A stretch of DNA of 64,000 bases, taken from the NCBI RefSeq assembly GCF_001411555.2, contig NC_049901.1, positions 30,134,333-30,198,332 on the forward strand, in the 5' to 3' direction. The notes under the pieces are model-generated. The model worked only from the letters and a program-made list of their open reading frames with translations. It searched no databases and had not been told where the DNA came from. The DNA comes from Juglans regia (taxonomy: Eukaryota; Streptophyta; Magnoliopsida; Fagales; Juglandaceae). The translations under genes and the position numbers were made by a program. Within the stretch, counting starts at the first letter, position 1; each line of letters begins with the position of its first letter. Below are positions 34,061-47,454 of the stretch, piece by piece.

Positions 34061-34625
34061 CTGCAAACTCTATTTCTCTCGCATGGGGGATCCCTAGCAA
34101 TCCCTCAAAGACTCTAGGGATTCTCTTACTAGTAGTATGTCCTCCACTTCTTTATGCATTCCTTTTCTCTAGGTCAAGTGCACTAGATAAGCCTCAGCTC
34201 CTTTTACCAATTCCTTCTTAGCTTGCATTAAGATGATAACTTTAGGTAGGGCACATAGTTTACTTCCCTTAAAGACCCTAGCTTCCATTCCTGACACTTG
34301 AAAATTTACAGCCCTTGAATGACAATCCATACTCACAAAGTGCCTAAATAATCAATTTATTTCCAAAATAATTTTGAAATCTAGTGTACCAAACACAATT
34401 AGAGAGGCCTCCAAAGTTACTCCCTCTATTTCCAATGGGCATCCCTTAACTACCTTAGTACAGAATATTGTCTCCACATTTGACAGAGCTACTGTGATCC
34501 CTTAGCTTATGGGTTGTGTTCAAAGGCTAGCCAGTTTAACTAATGTCAAAGATATAAATGACTGGGAGCTCCCGAGTTGAACAAAGCACTGGCATATACG
34601 TGTGACACCCTAACCTTTCCTGTGA
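34061..34625 (-). pseudogene. Element F protease (degenerate)
   Basis: Minus-strand traces: LGSSQSFISLTLVKLASL (34520-34590), an active-site loop with the catalytic Asp region scrambled; LIVFGTLDFKIILEIN near 34370-34410, the diverged second strand; then AKKELVKGAEAYLVHLT near 34170-34230. Frame and order match the retropepsin of element E. Confidence 0.75.
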
Positions 34626-34699
34626 AAATTGCCAATACTTACTACACACAAGGAATTCCTACAAAGAAAGTTAACAACGAGTAATAACCTCATACCTAT

Positions 34700-35460
34700 G
34701 ATGGCCACCTACCTATGCTTCCATGGCCTTCCTTGTCAACTTCTGCTAGGGTAGGTGTGTACACTCTGGCTTGCATAGGCTGCCTTAGACCTCCAACTCC
34801 TCCTCTTGGCATCGTTTCTTACATTGGGGTGTTTGGGGACAATCCAAGGAAAAATTTGCAATTTGACCACATTTTTAGCACGCGTTTCGGGGTTGACTGC
34901 AATCTCCTTAGACCAACATATCGACATCGTTCCACCTGTTCATTTTCCTAGAATGACTAGTGATCACCCACCTATTCTAGAGAAGAACTTATGTGGGGCT
35001 TCTAAACTACTTCATTCGCCTACACTTGTTCACCTCTTCAAAGTTAGGGATACAGACAATGAATTTCGCTCATCTCGTTCAGCTATGGACACCTTGTGAA
35101 CAAATTTGTGAAAATTTGTAATTTCTAGGCAAGCTACTTGTGTCCTATTGTGGGATTTCAACTCGTTCTGGAATTGTTCCGCCCTTATGGCTTCTGTAGA
35201 AATAACGTGAGGGGCGAACCTTCCTAATTTGATACATCTGGCAGTGCATTTTTCGAGAATCCCTTGGACCAAATTAGTGAAATCTTTGGATCTCTGTTTC
35301 CTTATAATCTCCAAGAAATAACGGTTGTCAAATTCTTTCTTGAACCTTGCCCATGAGATCCTTCCTATGGTTCCTAGTTCCATAGTAAGGAGTTTCCTCT
35401 GGGTGTCCCACCACAGTGCTACTTCTGCCTGGAGTAAATAGCTCACATATAACACCTTCT
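34700..35460 (-). pseudogene. Element F gag remnant
   Basis: A minus-strand frame of about 140 codons (35030-35455) fits the retrotransposon Gag capsid domain: EVALWWDTQRKLLT, ISWARFKKEFDNRYF, DFTNLVQGILEKCTARCIKLG, RFAPHVISTEAIRAEQFQ. Further on (about 34820-34900) a CCHC knuckle is recognisable but broken: a stop after the first Cys and Asn in place of His (KCGQIANFSLDC). The capsid frame starts internally at Met; its true N terminus, upstream towards 35940, is not clear. Confidence 0.82.
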
Positions 35461-35950
35461 AGTCCTTGGTTCACCTGCACACCTCAAACGTTCTTTCTAT
35501 ATTTGATATTCGTCTTTTCGCTCTCAAAAGTCCCTTGTTTCTAAAAAATCCAATGTAGTGATGAGCCAAAAATTGCTCATATTACATTCCCTTCCTTCTT
35601 CTTTGGGAATCCTACCAACTAGACTTGCATATGATGGGAACACATCTCATATTGTTATTCTAGCATGTCTGATATCTGATTTAGTGCCTTAGCTAGCACT
35701 TCGTCTCTTCCTCCATCAAACAATCCTTTTTCATGACCACTTGGCATTCACTCTCCCCATGGAGCTCTGAGTTGCACCATCGTTAATTCTTACCACATAA
35801 CTCAAGCCTATCATGTATATCCCACCTCACCGTCCTAAGCATAAATCAGGCCTAGTGCTTGAATATTTAATCAATCATGCTATATCACTCCTATCTTCTA
35901 GTACAGTCCTATACTTCTAAGAGCTACCCAGAGTCATGCATAAAAGCATA

Positions 35951-35963
35951 GTTCTGATACCAA
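35951..35963 (-). other. Primer-binding site of element F
   Basis: Minus strand TTGGTATCAGAAC, two bases after the LTR end CACCACA; the iMet-type PBS with mismatches. Confidence 0.75.
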
Positions 35964-35965
35964 GT

Positions 35966-37615
35966 TGTGGTGCCTTGCCCCTCATGAAAGACTAGGTGAG
36001 GTACTATGCTACCAACAATGCTAGTTGATTGGTGAAGACCTAGAAGAATGGTTAGGAGTGTAGTAATCCAGAGGAAAGTACATGCGTATGGAATTTGGTT
36101 TAAGACAATGCAAGAAAAATAACATGTTGTAATAACAACGTAAGCATGTATGTACCAGAAACTAAGCTTCATACAAAATGGTCTTCTCTCCCTTCATAAA
36201 CTCAAAGCATTAGATCATTCAAGATACATATGGTTAGTCGCCATAGGTGGCCAACTAAGTTACAAACAAGCAATCAACTTAGTTATGAAAATCCTACAAA
36301 AGTGCACAGAGTAGCTACAGCTAAGACTGGTGCACAAAGTAGTCTATGGTCTGAACCTGCATCAAAGTCTACGGTCTCGAGAACAAAACCATAGGTAGGT
36401 TAGGTAGCTATGACAAGACCGTTAATGAAAGATAATGTTATTAGAGATGTCACGTGCATCCTTAAAACCTGATGAGGAATCACCCTCTCAACGAAAACAT
36501 ATATGGCGAGGAATCACCCTCTCTAGACATGACCCTCTATTTATGCAAACTAGATAAAATCTCAATAGTACTATTATGGTGATGACGCACCTATCTCTAA
36601 ATAATAGAAAACCCATAAAAACCAGTACTAGGTCAAGTATCATTCTTTACTCATAGGCATCCCACAATTGCTCATAGGCACAGACTTACTAATAGGCACA
36701 CACTTGCTACTAGGCATACACTTCAACTGTTGCCTCGGGTATGCTACTCTACCCAGCCACAACTAACTTGAAGACACCAATACGTGATACATCGGAGGAT
36801 CCCACATCTCGAAATTATTCCACCCTACTTCCCATGAGGCATTCTCCTTCTCGTGTGATATGCGTGGTAACGGTTTGCGGAATGCTCCCGGTGAATTCTC
36901 CATCTAGTACCATGATGATAGACTCTCACTAACTCTGTAGAAGTGCACACACATATCATCATAAATAGCAAAAGTAGTTAAAAGCATAAAAAATATTGAA
37001 AGCATCAGAAATCAGTGAGTAAATATAGCTAGAAACATAGTGGTCGAAATATTTATTTATGCTTGCAGAAAAACAAGGGAGAAGATTATAGAAATGATGC
37101 AATGTCTCTCATACAACATTAGCCCCACATTGCCCAACATTGTCTCCCTCCTCTTGCTTTCCGCAACAGTCGCCTGCTCGAGCTCTTTAGTGAATAAGTT
37201 CTCAAAAGTGAGATCTTGTCCTACGTCTTGGTCCTTTAAATAGAGTGGGAATGTCAAATATCTTTTCTGACATATCACTGACTCTAGATATGCTTGGATA
37301 TGCGTCTCTCAACCTTCTCTTGCCATACTGTAGGATGACAGAGTCAAGTGACCAAGGCATGGTTCACACACTCTATGGTCTGCCAACTCCTCAATTATCC
37401 TTTGAACAAGAATTCTCCACATGGCTTCTGACCATACTTCTGGGTCCTAACCACAGGACTTGTCAAGCCTTCACTTTTGATTGCAGAGCCACTTCAAATA
37501 TGATCTTTTAAATGGAGTGTGGGCTTCTACACTCATTGCTGACAGTTCTCCAAACTCTTTCATGTTATCTATAAAAATTTCCCATGATTAGTTGTGTCAC
37601 TAGTTTTCCATAGTT
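35966..37615 (-). mobile_element. 5' LTR of element F (5' end missing)
   Basis: Ends GGCACCACA (minus strand) at 35966 beside the PBS. It matches the 3' LTR from about 20300 onward, with clearly lower identity than recent copies would show. Similarity stops near 37615, before the TGTGAGAG edge, so the LTR is truncated. Confidence 0.75.
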
Positions 37616-38240
37616 CCTCAAATAATTGGTCATTTCTAGGTAGATGACAAATATTATTCTATTCAACCTAAAGGGGACATAATTGGTCATTTCTAGGTAG
37701 ATGACAAAAGATACGAGCATTCCTTTCCATGAGTGTAGAATCCCAAAGAGGCACTAAATCAAGATTGCATAATGTCAACTCTCACGAAGTGCAAAGCCGC
37801 TGGTACGGTGTATCAAGGAAAACCTTAGGAAATAAGACCATTGAGGAAGGATGTGATAAAACCATTTGCGTAGTCAACACATGGACTTGTATATGGCTGA
37901 AGTTGACGTCGATTACTTTAGACATAGTGAATCGAAAGTGCCTAATATGTTAACAGTAGGAGAACATGAGAACATATGATAAAAGATGCGGTCATATAAG
38001 CAAGTGGAAAAGTACGTACAAATTTAGCCCATCACAACCTAACGCTGATGTTTAAAAGTTGAACAGATAAAAGTTGAGATCAAGGGTACAAAGGCAAGTT
38101 TACTCGCCTCAATTATTGCCCAAGTTATAGTGTGATCAAGTGGAAAATTGTAACAAATATGGTGATTACACCATAACTCGTTTGGCTACTCGCATCCTAA
38201 AATCCCTATGTGAGGTCCTTGCCAAACTGAGGGATGGGAT
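37616..38240. other. Unassigned sequence with a 29-bp direct repeat
   Basis: A 29-bp segment starting TAATTGGTCATTTCTAGGTA occurs at 37623 and 37680 (57-bp period). The rest has no recognisable coding or LTR feature; it may be the diverged 5' part of the family-F LTR copy G. Confidence 0.5.
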
Positions 38241-38793
38241 TCCCTCTCCGGGCAAACTATTGGCGACAAGGAGGTAGCTGGGAGGGCAACGTGTAGCAGT
38301 CAAGAAGTAAGGCGAGCAGCACGTTATAGAGAGCCAGGCAAATGCTGGACATCACAAGGCTACAAAGGAATGTACATTTGACACTAGGCGAGCAAAGGAT
38401 GTCTTGACCATACAAAGGCGAACAACGAGTGAGGACAAGCTCGATGCAGAGAAGGGAGCTCTCCAAGACCCATGCTCCATCAGAGACATCATATTTTGAG
38501 TACACCAGGGGAAGTCAGAATACGGACACTGTAGGCCATATCGTCTGACTTCAACAGTATGGCACAATGCCACGTGGGAGACCCTCACTAGTAGAAGGAC
38601 TACGGGATTGGAGTGAAGGCAATGTTGCAGGGATGTGCACACCTTGTTCCATAAGTCACTCAATCTCTAGAATTCTTCAAGTTCATAGGGCAAATGGTTG
38701 ACCAAGATCGAATGTCTCATTCAAGCAAAACAGAGGTTAGAAGAACGTTATGACTGTAACTAGCAGTCTCGTCATATAAAAGGCATTGGACAA
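38240..38793 (+). mobile_element. Family-F LTR copy G, left part
   Basis: Matches LTR E and copy I ('catatcgtctgac', 'gccacgtgggagaccct', TATAAAAG at 38775). It is interrupted after GACAA (38789-38793) by LTR C3 and resumes at 42470. The left edge is approximate. Confidence 0.65.
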
Positions 38794-41700
38794 TGTGGCG
38801 CCCCCAACCCCCGCTTAGGATTAGACGGAAACTGAGACTGTGGGACATGTAACACAAAGCTACGCACCCCTCGTACATGACATATATTATGCTATGCACC
38901 TAAGTACACTAGCAGTATGCAATAGCATAGCAGCGGAAAGTTAATAAAAGTCGGATAAACTAAGCAACGCGATAAGCAATTGCAAAGCACATGGCACCAT
39001 ACTAATATCATAACCCTAAACATTGTCCAAACGTAAACATGAGCCATAAAGGTGTAACATCCCAAAAGCATGAAGCATAGTTTGAAATTCCCAAAACATA
39101 GGATCTCCTCAAAAAGCAACATAAATCCACAAAAGTTGGCCATATATATTGTTGCCTTCTTCTCTTTTTTATTCTTCAAAAAAATACTTAAGCTCTTGTA
39201 CTCCTCATAAACATTGTCCCATCGGGAGATAGACACCAAAAGACCACATGGGATTGTTGAGGTTCGGGTGGTAACAGAACTAATTACTTTGCTACTGCCT
39301 TTGTGTCAGCTGAGGCCTTAGAGGCTTGCTCTAAATACGTAGACAACTGGTCCATATTCCACCAAAACTTCAAATTATTAGAGGGTTGATAGATCGTAGC
39401 AACAATCTCGAACTCGCTAAGCCTATGTAAGATCTCCTTAAGAAGCTTAGTCGTATGAATTAATGCATCAGCAGTGTAGTCTTGACGAGCATGAGCAATG
39501 TACTCATCCTTTATCAAGGAACCATCTAGGTTCATGTTTCCTAGGTGTCTGAGGTACCTGTTACAACTTCTATCATTCCGGTTGGGGAATGGTTGTGAAA
39601 ACTACCACGATGAGATTTCAATAAATCTCAACAAGTAATCAAGCAGCATACCACAGTTAACATAAGCATACAAAAGGTATATCATGATATGCATGCATGG
39701 ACATGTACTTGACTTATGCCTTGACCAGAACTTGACTTATGCACTTAACCATTTTCAAAAGACTTATAACAAAGACTTTAGCTTTTCATAAAAGCTTTTT
39801 AACTTTTTCTTATTCAAACTAGTCTTATCAAAACATATTACAATATTTGCATCGAGTGATCCTTATCATATCACGAGATTTTCATTAAGTGATCATTATC
39901 TTATGAGCTCTTATCTTATCCTTGTTCAGAGGGTGGACACAACACGGTTCCCAGTTGCACCATGTGTTCCTGCTAGTTACCGCACCATTAACGGTCCATA
40001 CACGATGATGAATACGTCATAAATAGAGATTCATATTAACTCAACCTTACTTCGTTGGGTTACATGCCTTATACACCCACTAGCGTTAGGCACTTCCTCG
40101 TTCTGGTATCCTTTAAAAAGAATACATTTGAGGCTCGTTGACTGTTCTTCATCGACCCAGGGGTTACCACTCCATTCTTAAACACTCCAGAGTGGACATA
40201 AGAGTTCCACTAGGACAGTCCCCCGCCCTAACACTTAGGGTTGTGATAAAACTTTTTCTTTGACAACACTTCTTCCCCAAATGCATGTGACATGAGACTT
40301 AAACATGCTTATTTATACTTGACATATAACATATGAAATCTCGTGCATGAAACAACCAAGCATAACATATTCATTTCATAGCATGATAACATAAACCATG
40401 AGAGATATCAAAACATGTACTTGAAACCATGGAAACTTGCTTAGGCCGAAACTCATAGGTACAAAAACATGAAGATTTATCACATAAACATGTTCCAAAC
40501 TTCAAACATATAATGTAGAAATCAAGACATAGTGAAACAAAACATAATGTCATAGATTTTTTCCTAAGTCCGAAACTTCCAAAGCATATTCAAAATGAAA
40601 CTTCATATTACATAAACCGTCAACCTCAAACAAGTGAAAACTGAAACTCATAGGCATATTTCATGGCATTTTCATCATAAATCCGAGACATATAATTCCT
40701 TCCTTAGAGTTACTCAAGAACATACTAACATATTCAAACAAACAACCAAGAGATAACAAGCAAAGCAATCAAAATCATGGTAGGATTTACACAATCATAT
40801 ACGAATATTAACCAAGAGTAAGTTGAGTGTATACTTACAAAATCCTCTTAAAGGAATACTAGCAAGTTGTAAATCCGAACATACTATATTAGAAAGAGCA
40901 TCTAAAACCCTATCTCATGTTCTTGAGTGTGTGTGTGTGGATTTCTAAGGCCTCACTTTGTCTTAAACCATTATGTTTCTAGGGTTTTTTGGTTAAAACT
41001 CCTTAATTTCACTCATAAGCTTAAACAAAACCTAAGCTACACAAGAATACATGTGATGGTCAAAACATGGAGGATAAACTCCTCCTTCACTATTCGGCCT
41101 CAAGGGTTTCTCTTGAAAACCCTAAGTTATTTCCAAGAAAATGGTAGAAAGTGTGTGTGTTCTATCTCTCTCAAAGTCTAATGAGATTTGAATCTCATTT
41201 TCAGATTGAGAAAAGACTTGTGTATGTGCAAGACTTAGGAGAAACCGATCCTTACCTTACTAATCTTGGGTAGTGCCGAAATATCTTCTCTTGCAAGGAT
41301 CCTCCTTGTTTGGTTGGAAAGAAAACACAAGAAAATGAGAGAACTTTCAAAGGAACATGGGAGAGTTGTGTGGAGAGAATGGAGGCTCATGCAAATCCGA
41401 AAAAATGGCAAGGGAAAAATCCCCTAGGCGTGAACCATTCTCTTTATATATGAGACCCTTCACTTCCCTCCTTAGTTGCATCCAAAAACCCTTGCATGGA
41501 TGACAAGTGGCAAGGTTTCTTTTTCTCCCTCTTTCTATTGCCGAAATGCCTCTTGGAGTTCCCCACTTGGATTGTATTGGGAAGGGACATTCTTGGGAGG
41601 TGGCGTGTAGGACTTTTCTTCTTGGCTGAAATCCCCTTTTGGCCTTTTATGCCCTTCCTTTCCTTAAACAAGTAAATATCTTTTCAAGGGTAACTTGGTA

Positions 41701-42464
41701 GAACCTTGTATGCCTTTTCCTATTCTCAACAAGTAACTCTTGGATGGAAAACAAGTGGCATTGGGCATGTGCCATAGCCCTAGCCGTCCTCTCCATTTCC
41801 TTTCCCAAGATGTTGCTTCATCTTCCAAGTATTCCTTCCCTAGGTGCCCTTTCATATACCATTGGTCCAAAATGCACTAAGTGACCAATGGCAAGGGAAT
41901 GGAATGCTTAGCAGTGTGCTAGCTGAAACCCTAAGGGCAAACTTGTCCTTGATACAAAAGTCTCTTCACAAAATCTTCTAGAAACTTGGTGCATGTTTGA
42001 CACGTGACAAAAGCTAGCTAAATTCAAAATCTCAAAGGCCTCCCTTCAGTTTCCTATGCAAAACTTCTAGAAAAACTTCATTTCACTTCCCTAGTCTCCC
42101 TTTTCCAAGAAATCTACCTTGGAACTTGAATTATGGACAAAAGAACAATGGGCTAGGCGTGTAAGCCCATCTTGATGCCTTCTTATACCTTTCTTTCCCC
42201 CTTAACCCACTTTCAAGACTAGGTTAAAGGTGTAACATTCTCATGACACATGACACTAGTAACTTAGAATTGGATCATGGGCGTAAACCATTGGACCTAA
42301 GTTTCCAAATAGGGCTGAAATTCCAAAGGGCCACTCTTCTCTTGGGCTCAAGTTACTATATCAAAGGTTCTAAGGCCTTCTAAAGTAACTAAGGCTCCTA
42401 AAATGCCATGGCAACTTAGAACAAATTCTAAGGGCCAAGCCTAAACAAAGCTCGGGTCATCACA
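38794..42464 (-). mobile_element. Solo LTR C3 (family C, 3671 bp)
   Basis: Minus strand starts TGTGATGACCCGAGC (42464) and ends GGGGGCGCCACA (38794). GACAA flanks both sides (38789-38793 and 42465-42469), and copy G reads through continuously once the insert is removed. No PBS, PPT or coding part. It has the 3' module shared with A, C2 and H (38794-40255), then AT-rich sequence, a TATA box at 41443 and a U3 of about 1 kb. Small frames inside (such as 39284-39535 minus) have no recognisable domain. Confidence 0.9.
41443..41450 (-). promoter_or_regulatory. Putative LTR C3 TATA box
   Basis: TATATAAA on the minus strand, about 1015 bp inside the LTR edge, in the same context as in C1 and C2. Confidence 0.55.
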
Positions 42465-43258
42465 GACAAGAGTCAGCATCTCACTTTTGCGATCATAAAG
42501 TGTTTTTGTTTAAAGTTTTGAAGGAAGCAAGAAACTCAAGAACTCCACAACTGAAGGACTGATGTCAATGCAGCTTTAGTATAGAAATACTTTTCAGATA
42601 GGTTCATTCCTATGACCATACTAGGAATGTGGAATAAAGTTTGTTGGTATGTTTTAGGATTTGCATATTCTGTATCTCATCCCTCTTCTAACATGAAGTG
42701 CATCTTTTCTTCAATATATTTGTTGGCTATCTTTATGTTGTGATTTTAAGACAATGTGGTTTTAAGATGTCATTTGAAATGATGTGGTTCAAGGTTATGT
42801 GTCTTTCTGTGCGTTTCAAAATCATAGGATCGGTTTGAGGAGTCCCTGTACCATTCTAGTGACACGTTACCACGAGTTTCATATGGGCAGAGGGATTCCC
42901 CATGATGATTGGGGTAGAACGTTTTCGTATTAGCTTCAATAAATATCACTGGTAGAGAGAGTTCCTATTTTGATCATGCGTGGTGTCCTTTGTTATGTTT
43001 GGACAAAGGCGTTCCACATATTGACTGGGTAGAGAGATTCTCTATGTCGTGCTGGTGGAGTGATTCCCTATCAGGTTTTGGTGAATTAGTTCACGTATTG
43101 CTCAAGTTGAGAGATTCTCCTTGCCAAATAGGTGGAGTGATTCTCCGTTGGTAATATTATGATGAGTACTTGTTAATATATATGTTTTCGTAAGAGGGTG
43201 ATTCATCACCATGCTTATATATGTGTGTGATTTGCTCAGAGGGCGATTCCTCACCATG
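42465..43258 (+). mobile_element. Family-F LTR copy G, right part
   Basis: Continues from 38793 ('cagcatctcacttttg', then the 'gatgattggggtag' block also in E and I). Repeated 'gagggcgattcctcaccatg'-type phrases fill 43000-43258. Interrupted at about 43259 by LTR H; its continuation was not found. Confidence 0.65.
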
Positions 43259-46200
43259 TTTGATGCCCCCAACCTCTGCTTCAAATTTAACTGAGACTGT
43301 TGCGTTAGGACATGCAAGGCAAGATTACATACCCCTATTCATGACAGATAATATGAAATACTCCTAGCATGCATATAACAATATGCAATCATCGTAGCGA
43401 AAAATTTTGTTCAATTATAAATTGCACCAAAATAAAATAAAATCCCAAAATACTTTTCATAACATTAAACATATATGTTGGTTCATTATCCACCAAAAGG
43501 CATATCCTTAAACCAAAAAACTATTCTACTGGAGTAGGGAGTCCATAGTTACAAACACCTACATAGTCTCGAATCTAGAGGTTAAACCACTCACGCAGCT
43601 CGGCTATCAACAAAAAAATAACATTCAAAATCTGGAGGATGATCTCCATAATCTCCTCCAGGTCCAGTTCCCCGCTAATCAATTTTTTCTAGGCTTGATC
43701 GTTCGTCTTCATGATGACCTAATACAACTTCTACCATTTTGGATGGGAATGGTAGTTGGGACTACCACGGTAAAATTTTCAAAAATCTCAACACGTTATA
43801 CCACTCATCTACCAACAGATTACAAAGCATGCATAATGATAAACATGATGTATGTGCATGATTGAAGAAACTTGAATTTTAAAATTAAACACCATCATCT
43901 TTGAAACTTCATACTTCGTGGCATGCTTATTTTCATAAAAAAATAACTTCATTCCTTCTTGTTCTTATTCTTACAGAGGGTGGATGCCTCCCAGTTCCCC
44001 ATAGACTATGTGCTCCTACTAATTACCACATCACAGGTCCTTAGACTGGCGGTGAATACGTCATACAAAAATACTCAGACAGAGCAGAATGCCTACACCA
44101 TGATTATTTTATTCATATGCACACCCACCAGCATTAGGCGCTTTTGACTTCGCTTCGAAAATATTTTGATCACATTCGAAGCCCGTTGACGATTATTTGT
44201 CAACCTAGAGAATTTCACTCAATTTTATACACTCTAGACTGGACAGATGAGTTCCACTAAGATAATATCTCATTCTAACATTGGGTTCATGTTAAAAATA
44301 ATTACATGCTTGACTTATGCTTCATGAAAGATATTCATACTTCATGACATATGGCATTATAGTATGACATGAATGTTTATATGTTAATGGAAACTCCGAA
44401 TAAAAACGTAGATTACTAACATGACATTTATCATTGAACACACTAAAATAAACCGAGAATAAGTTAGAACGTAACTTACAGACTGCTTTTAGCACAAAAG
44501 AGTTTTCACAGCTGAAATAAAGACACACTAAGATTAGGGTCCACTTAATACACCATAATAACTCACCATCCACTTCTAAACTTCAACAAACAGCAATTTT
44601 CAAAACAGCCCCCTTCAATTCCAAAAATTACAATTTGACCCCTAAACTTTTGGAAATTGCATTTTGACCCCCCAAAAATTACCAAGATTCATAAACTTAC
44701 ATGCAACTCTATTCTAAATCTATTTCTAGCCTTAAAATATGATTATCACAAAACCAATTCAAGCAAACCCCAAAAATATGAAATTTCTAATTGGCACATT
44801 TCACTATACGAGATCCAAGCCTAAACCCATGCTTGAAAGCCATACACCGAAACTCTCAGTCAAAACTACAAAAAATATCTTCATGAACATGTTTACTTGC
44901 TAATCTCACTTCAAAATGTTTAAATTTCAATAAAACCACAATTAGAACAAACTTTATCAATTTCCTCAAAACCATGACTCATCATTGCATTTTTTGTTCC
45001 CCTTGGGTATTACAACTTAGCACTACAAAGTAAGCCAAAAGTTTCGGTATACACGTGTCCAAGAATTAATCTAACAAGTGTTAAAACTAGTCTTGGCCGA
45101 GAGATGAGCATAGCACAATTTTGCATACTAATCTCTATCTTTATGATCCTCAAATATAAACTCATAACCATGGAATATACTCTTGTTGCAAGCTCAAACA
45201 TAAGTTATTTCCATCATTCAAATCATAAAATTTTTGGATTGGAAGGAAGCAACATCAAGTAAAGATTTATACTTAAGAACATCATTCCAAGAATACTCTT
45301 GTCATATAACAATTCCTGAAAGTCCCAAGACAATAAAACCACACAAGTCCAAGAGATCCACATATAAAAATGTCATATACATAAACCAAAGTCCAATCGA
45401 GATATGCAACTAACATTGTGCTACAATCAACTTCTAATATCTTAAATCTTAAGGTTTATTATACAACTAAACACATACACATTTTATAAGCCTAAACAGA
45501 GACTATACTCACAATACCGATCCTACAACTTCAATATTTACAACTCACAAACTCAAGTTATCAACACTTGTATGAAAGATACTAATTGATACTAATTGAT
45601 ATTAAAGATACATGCTAACATGTTCTTAGCTTGATTACCAAAAATAGAAGAGAAATAGATGATGAAAAGTGCTTACAGAAATTTGCACTAGGAGAAAAAC
45701 TTGCTCTCTTCTACCCTCTCTCTCACACTCGGTTTCTACTTAGTGAAAAGCTTGAAGTGTTTAGCTTGTGTAAGTGAAGAAGACCAAATGAGAGGGAGTG
45801 AAATGTGGACGTGGGAAATAAAAGGGACTAGAGATGAGGGGCTGATGGCTTGTGGTATTGATTAAGTGTTAAGCTTGTGTAAGAAAAAGTAAAACAAATA
45901 AAAAACTAAGTGAGGTGCGGATTGAATGAGAGAAATAAGAGGGCTTTGACTGAACAATTTCGGTACGAGGGCATGGCTTGGGACCGTGCAGGGCATGCTA
46001 AGTATGGCTTTGGATAGGTTGTTTGCAAAATTATACTTGTGTGTGTAAACTTGCAAAATTATACTTGCGGGGCGACTAGTGAAATGAAATTCAAAGTGTG
46101 GGCAGGGGCTGGTCAGTTTGGTACATGGGTTGTAGGTGGCAGGGCATGCATGGTGTTTGTAAGAGGGGTAAGGCCTCGTAAGAGAGCATGGGTTTGACTT

Positions 46201-46400
46201 ATTTCACACACAACCTTCCTACACGTGTACTAAGCTTGACATGTATAAATGCAGACTAAATGCAGGGTGGTGATGGCTTGTGGTTTGACTTGCAACTCTT
46301 GGAAAGGTTGCAAGTCTACCAAATGTTGCACCACTCCATGAAAGGCTCACCAATGCCTATAAATAGGCATGAAGGGAAACCATCTCGTGCATTCAAGTAT
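43259..46400 (-). mobile_element. LTR H (family C/A-related), right edge unresolved
   Basis: The left edge TTTGATGCCCCCAACC resembles C2's TGTGATGCCCCC. The block at 43730-44295 (a weak match to 'gaatggtagttgggactac', then 'cacccaccagcattaggcgc' and the 'gagttccacta' block) is the module shared with A1, C2 and C3. The rest is AT-rich and non-coding. I could not find a TG...CA right end, TSD, PBS or PPT. A box reading CTATAAATAG at 46357 has a TATA sequence on both strands. Confidence 0.55.
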
Positions 46401-47194
46401 TTGGTTCTCTTGTGGTTGTGATACTCCTTTTTAAGTTTCCACCCTAACAAGAAAGCCATAAAAAATCATTTGGAACCACATGTTTAACTGCGAATGAAAC
46501 AGCTCCAAAAGGGAAAATAAACTAATGACCATTTGTACAGTTCTCTACTGTACCTTTGGATGGAAGCATCCATATCACTGCATCGATCGCACGAGTTTAA
46601 TGAAGAAAATGATATAAATGTAAAGTTCAGTCAACAGCACTGAGCAGCTGCACTTAAATTAGCATTCAAAAAGGGAACTCTAGTCTGTCGTTCGTACAAT
46701 ATATATATAGCTGCTGATCTATATACATAATATATATATATAGGTATTCCTGTTTGATTTAATTGGGTCTCTCTACTCTAAATAATATTACAGATTTTCT
46801 CCCAAATCTATTGTTGATCAACTCCCAAGACACCCTCTCACTAATCCACCGATAATGTTAATTTCTGAAAGCTACGTTCTTATCAGAATGTTTAAATCAC
46901 TTGGGAATGCTGTAGAAAAGGAAAGATATGTCAAAGATAGAGGTTTGAGTTTTCATACTTGAAGCAGTGAAAAGCTGGCCGGGATTTAGTACACCCTTCA
47001 ATACATTATGTGTGTCACGATCGTCCACGTCGATTTTCCATGGGAGCACATAAAATATCAAAAGATAATATATGAAAAGAGTGAGTTGTAGATATATATT
47101 ACCATTAGAAAAAGATGGTACGTCAAGATATGAAAACTTACAACTTGTAGATGTTGTTAATGCATCTTGGCCACATGTAAGGTGTTTACTTATT
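46400..47194. other. Possibly single-copy sequence, one short reading frame
   Basis: This stretch resembles none of the LTR families here. It holds AT runs (TATATATATA at about 46700-46740). On the minus strand a stretch from about 47050 to the stop at 46897 stays open and reads LPWKIDVDDRDTHNVLKGVL and onward, about 48 codons with no start codon. I do not recognise it; it could be an exon remnant or chance. Confidence 0.3.
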
Positions 47195-47454
47195 AAAGGT
47201 ATAATATAAGTAATTAAATCTCTCTTTTAATCATTTTAATCTTTTGAGATAAATGTTGATTTCATAAGGTATCAAAGCAGAAGTTATAAGTTCAAGCTTT
47301 GGCTTTGCAATCCATCATATTAATTAAATATTTCATGTTTTGAGCCCACTTATTGTGGGATGACCCACACATGAGAGAAAGTGTTGAAAATAAAAGTAAT
47401 TAAATCTATATCTGCTAATTAGTTTAAACTTTAGGGGCAAATGATGATTTCATA
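47195..47454 (+). mobile_element. Decayed SMART/TRIM element
   Basis: A left LTR-like block (about 47195-47266) and a right one (47382-47454, TGTTGAAAATAAAAG...GATTTCATA) share 'taagtaattaaatct' style text. A PBS-like GGTATCAAAGCAG follows the left block and a purine run (GAGAGAAAG) precedes the right one. Layout and sequence match the cleaner copy at 48429-48703. No clear TSD. Confidence 0.65.
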
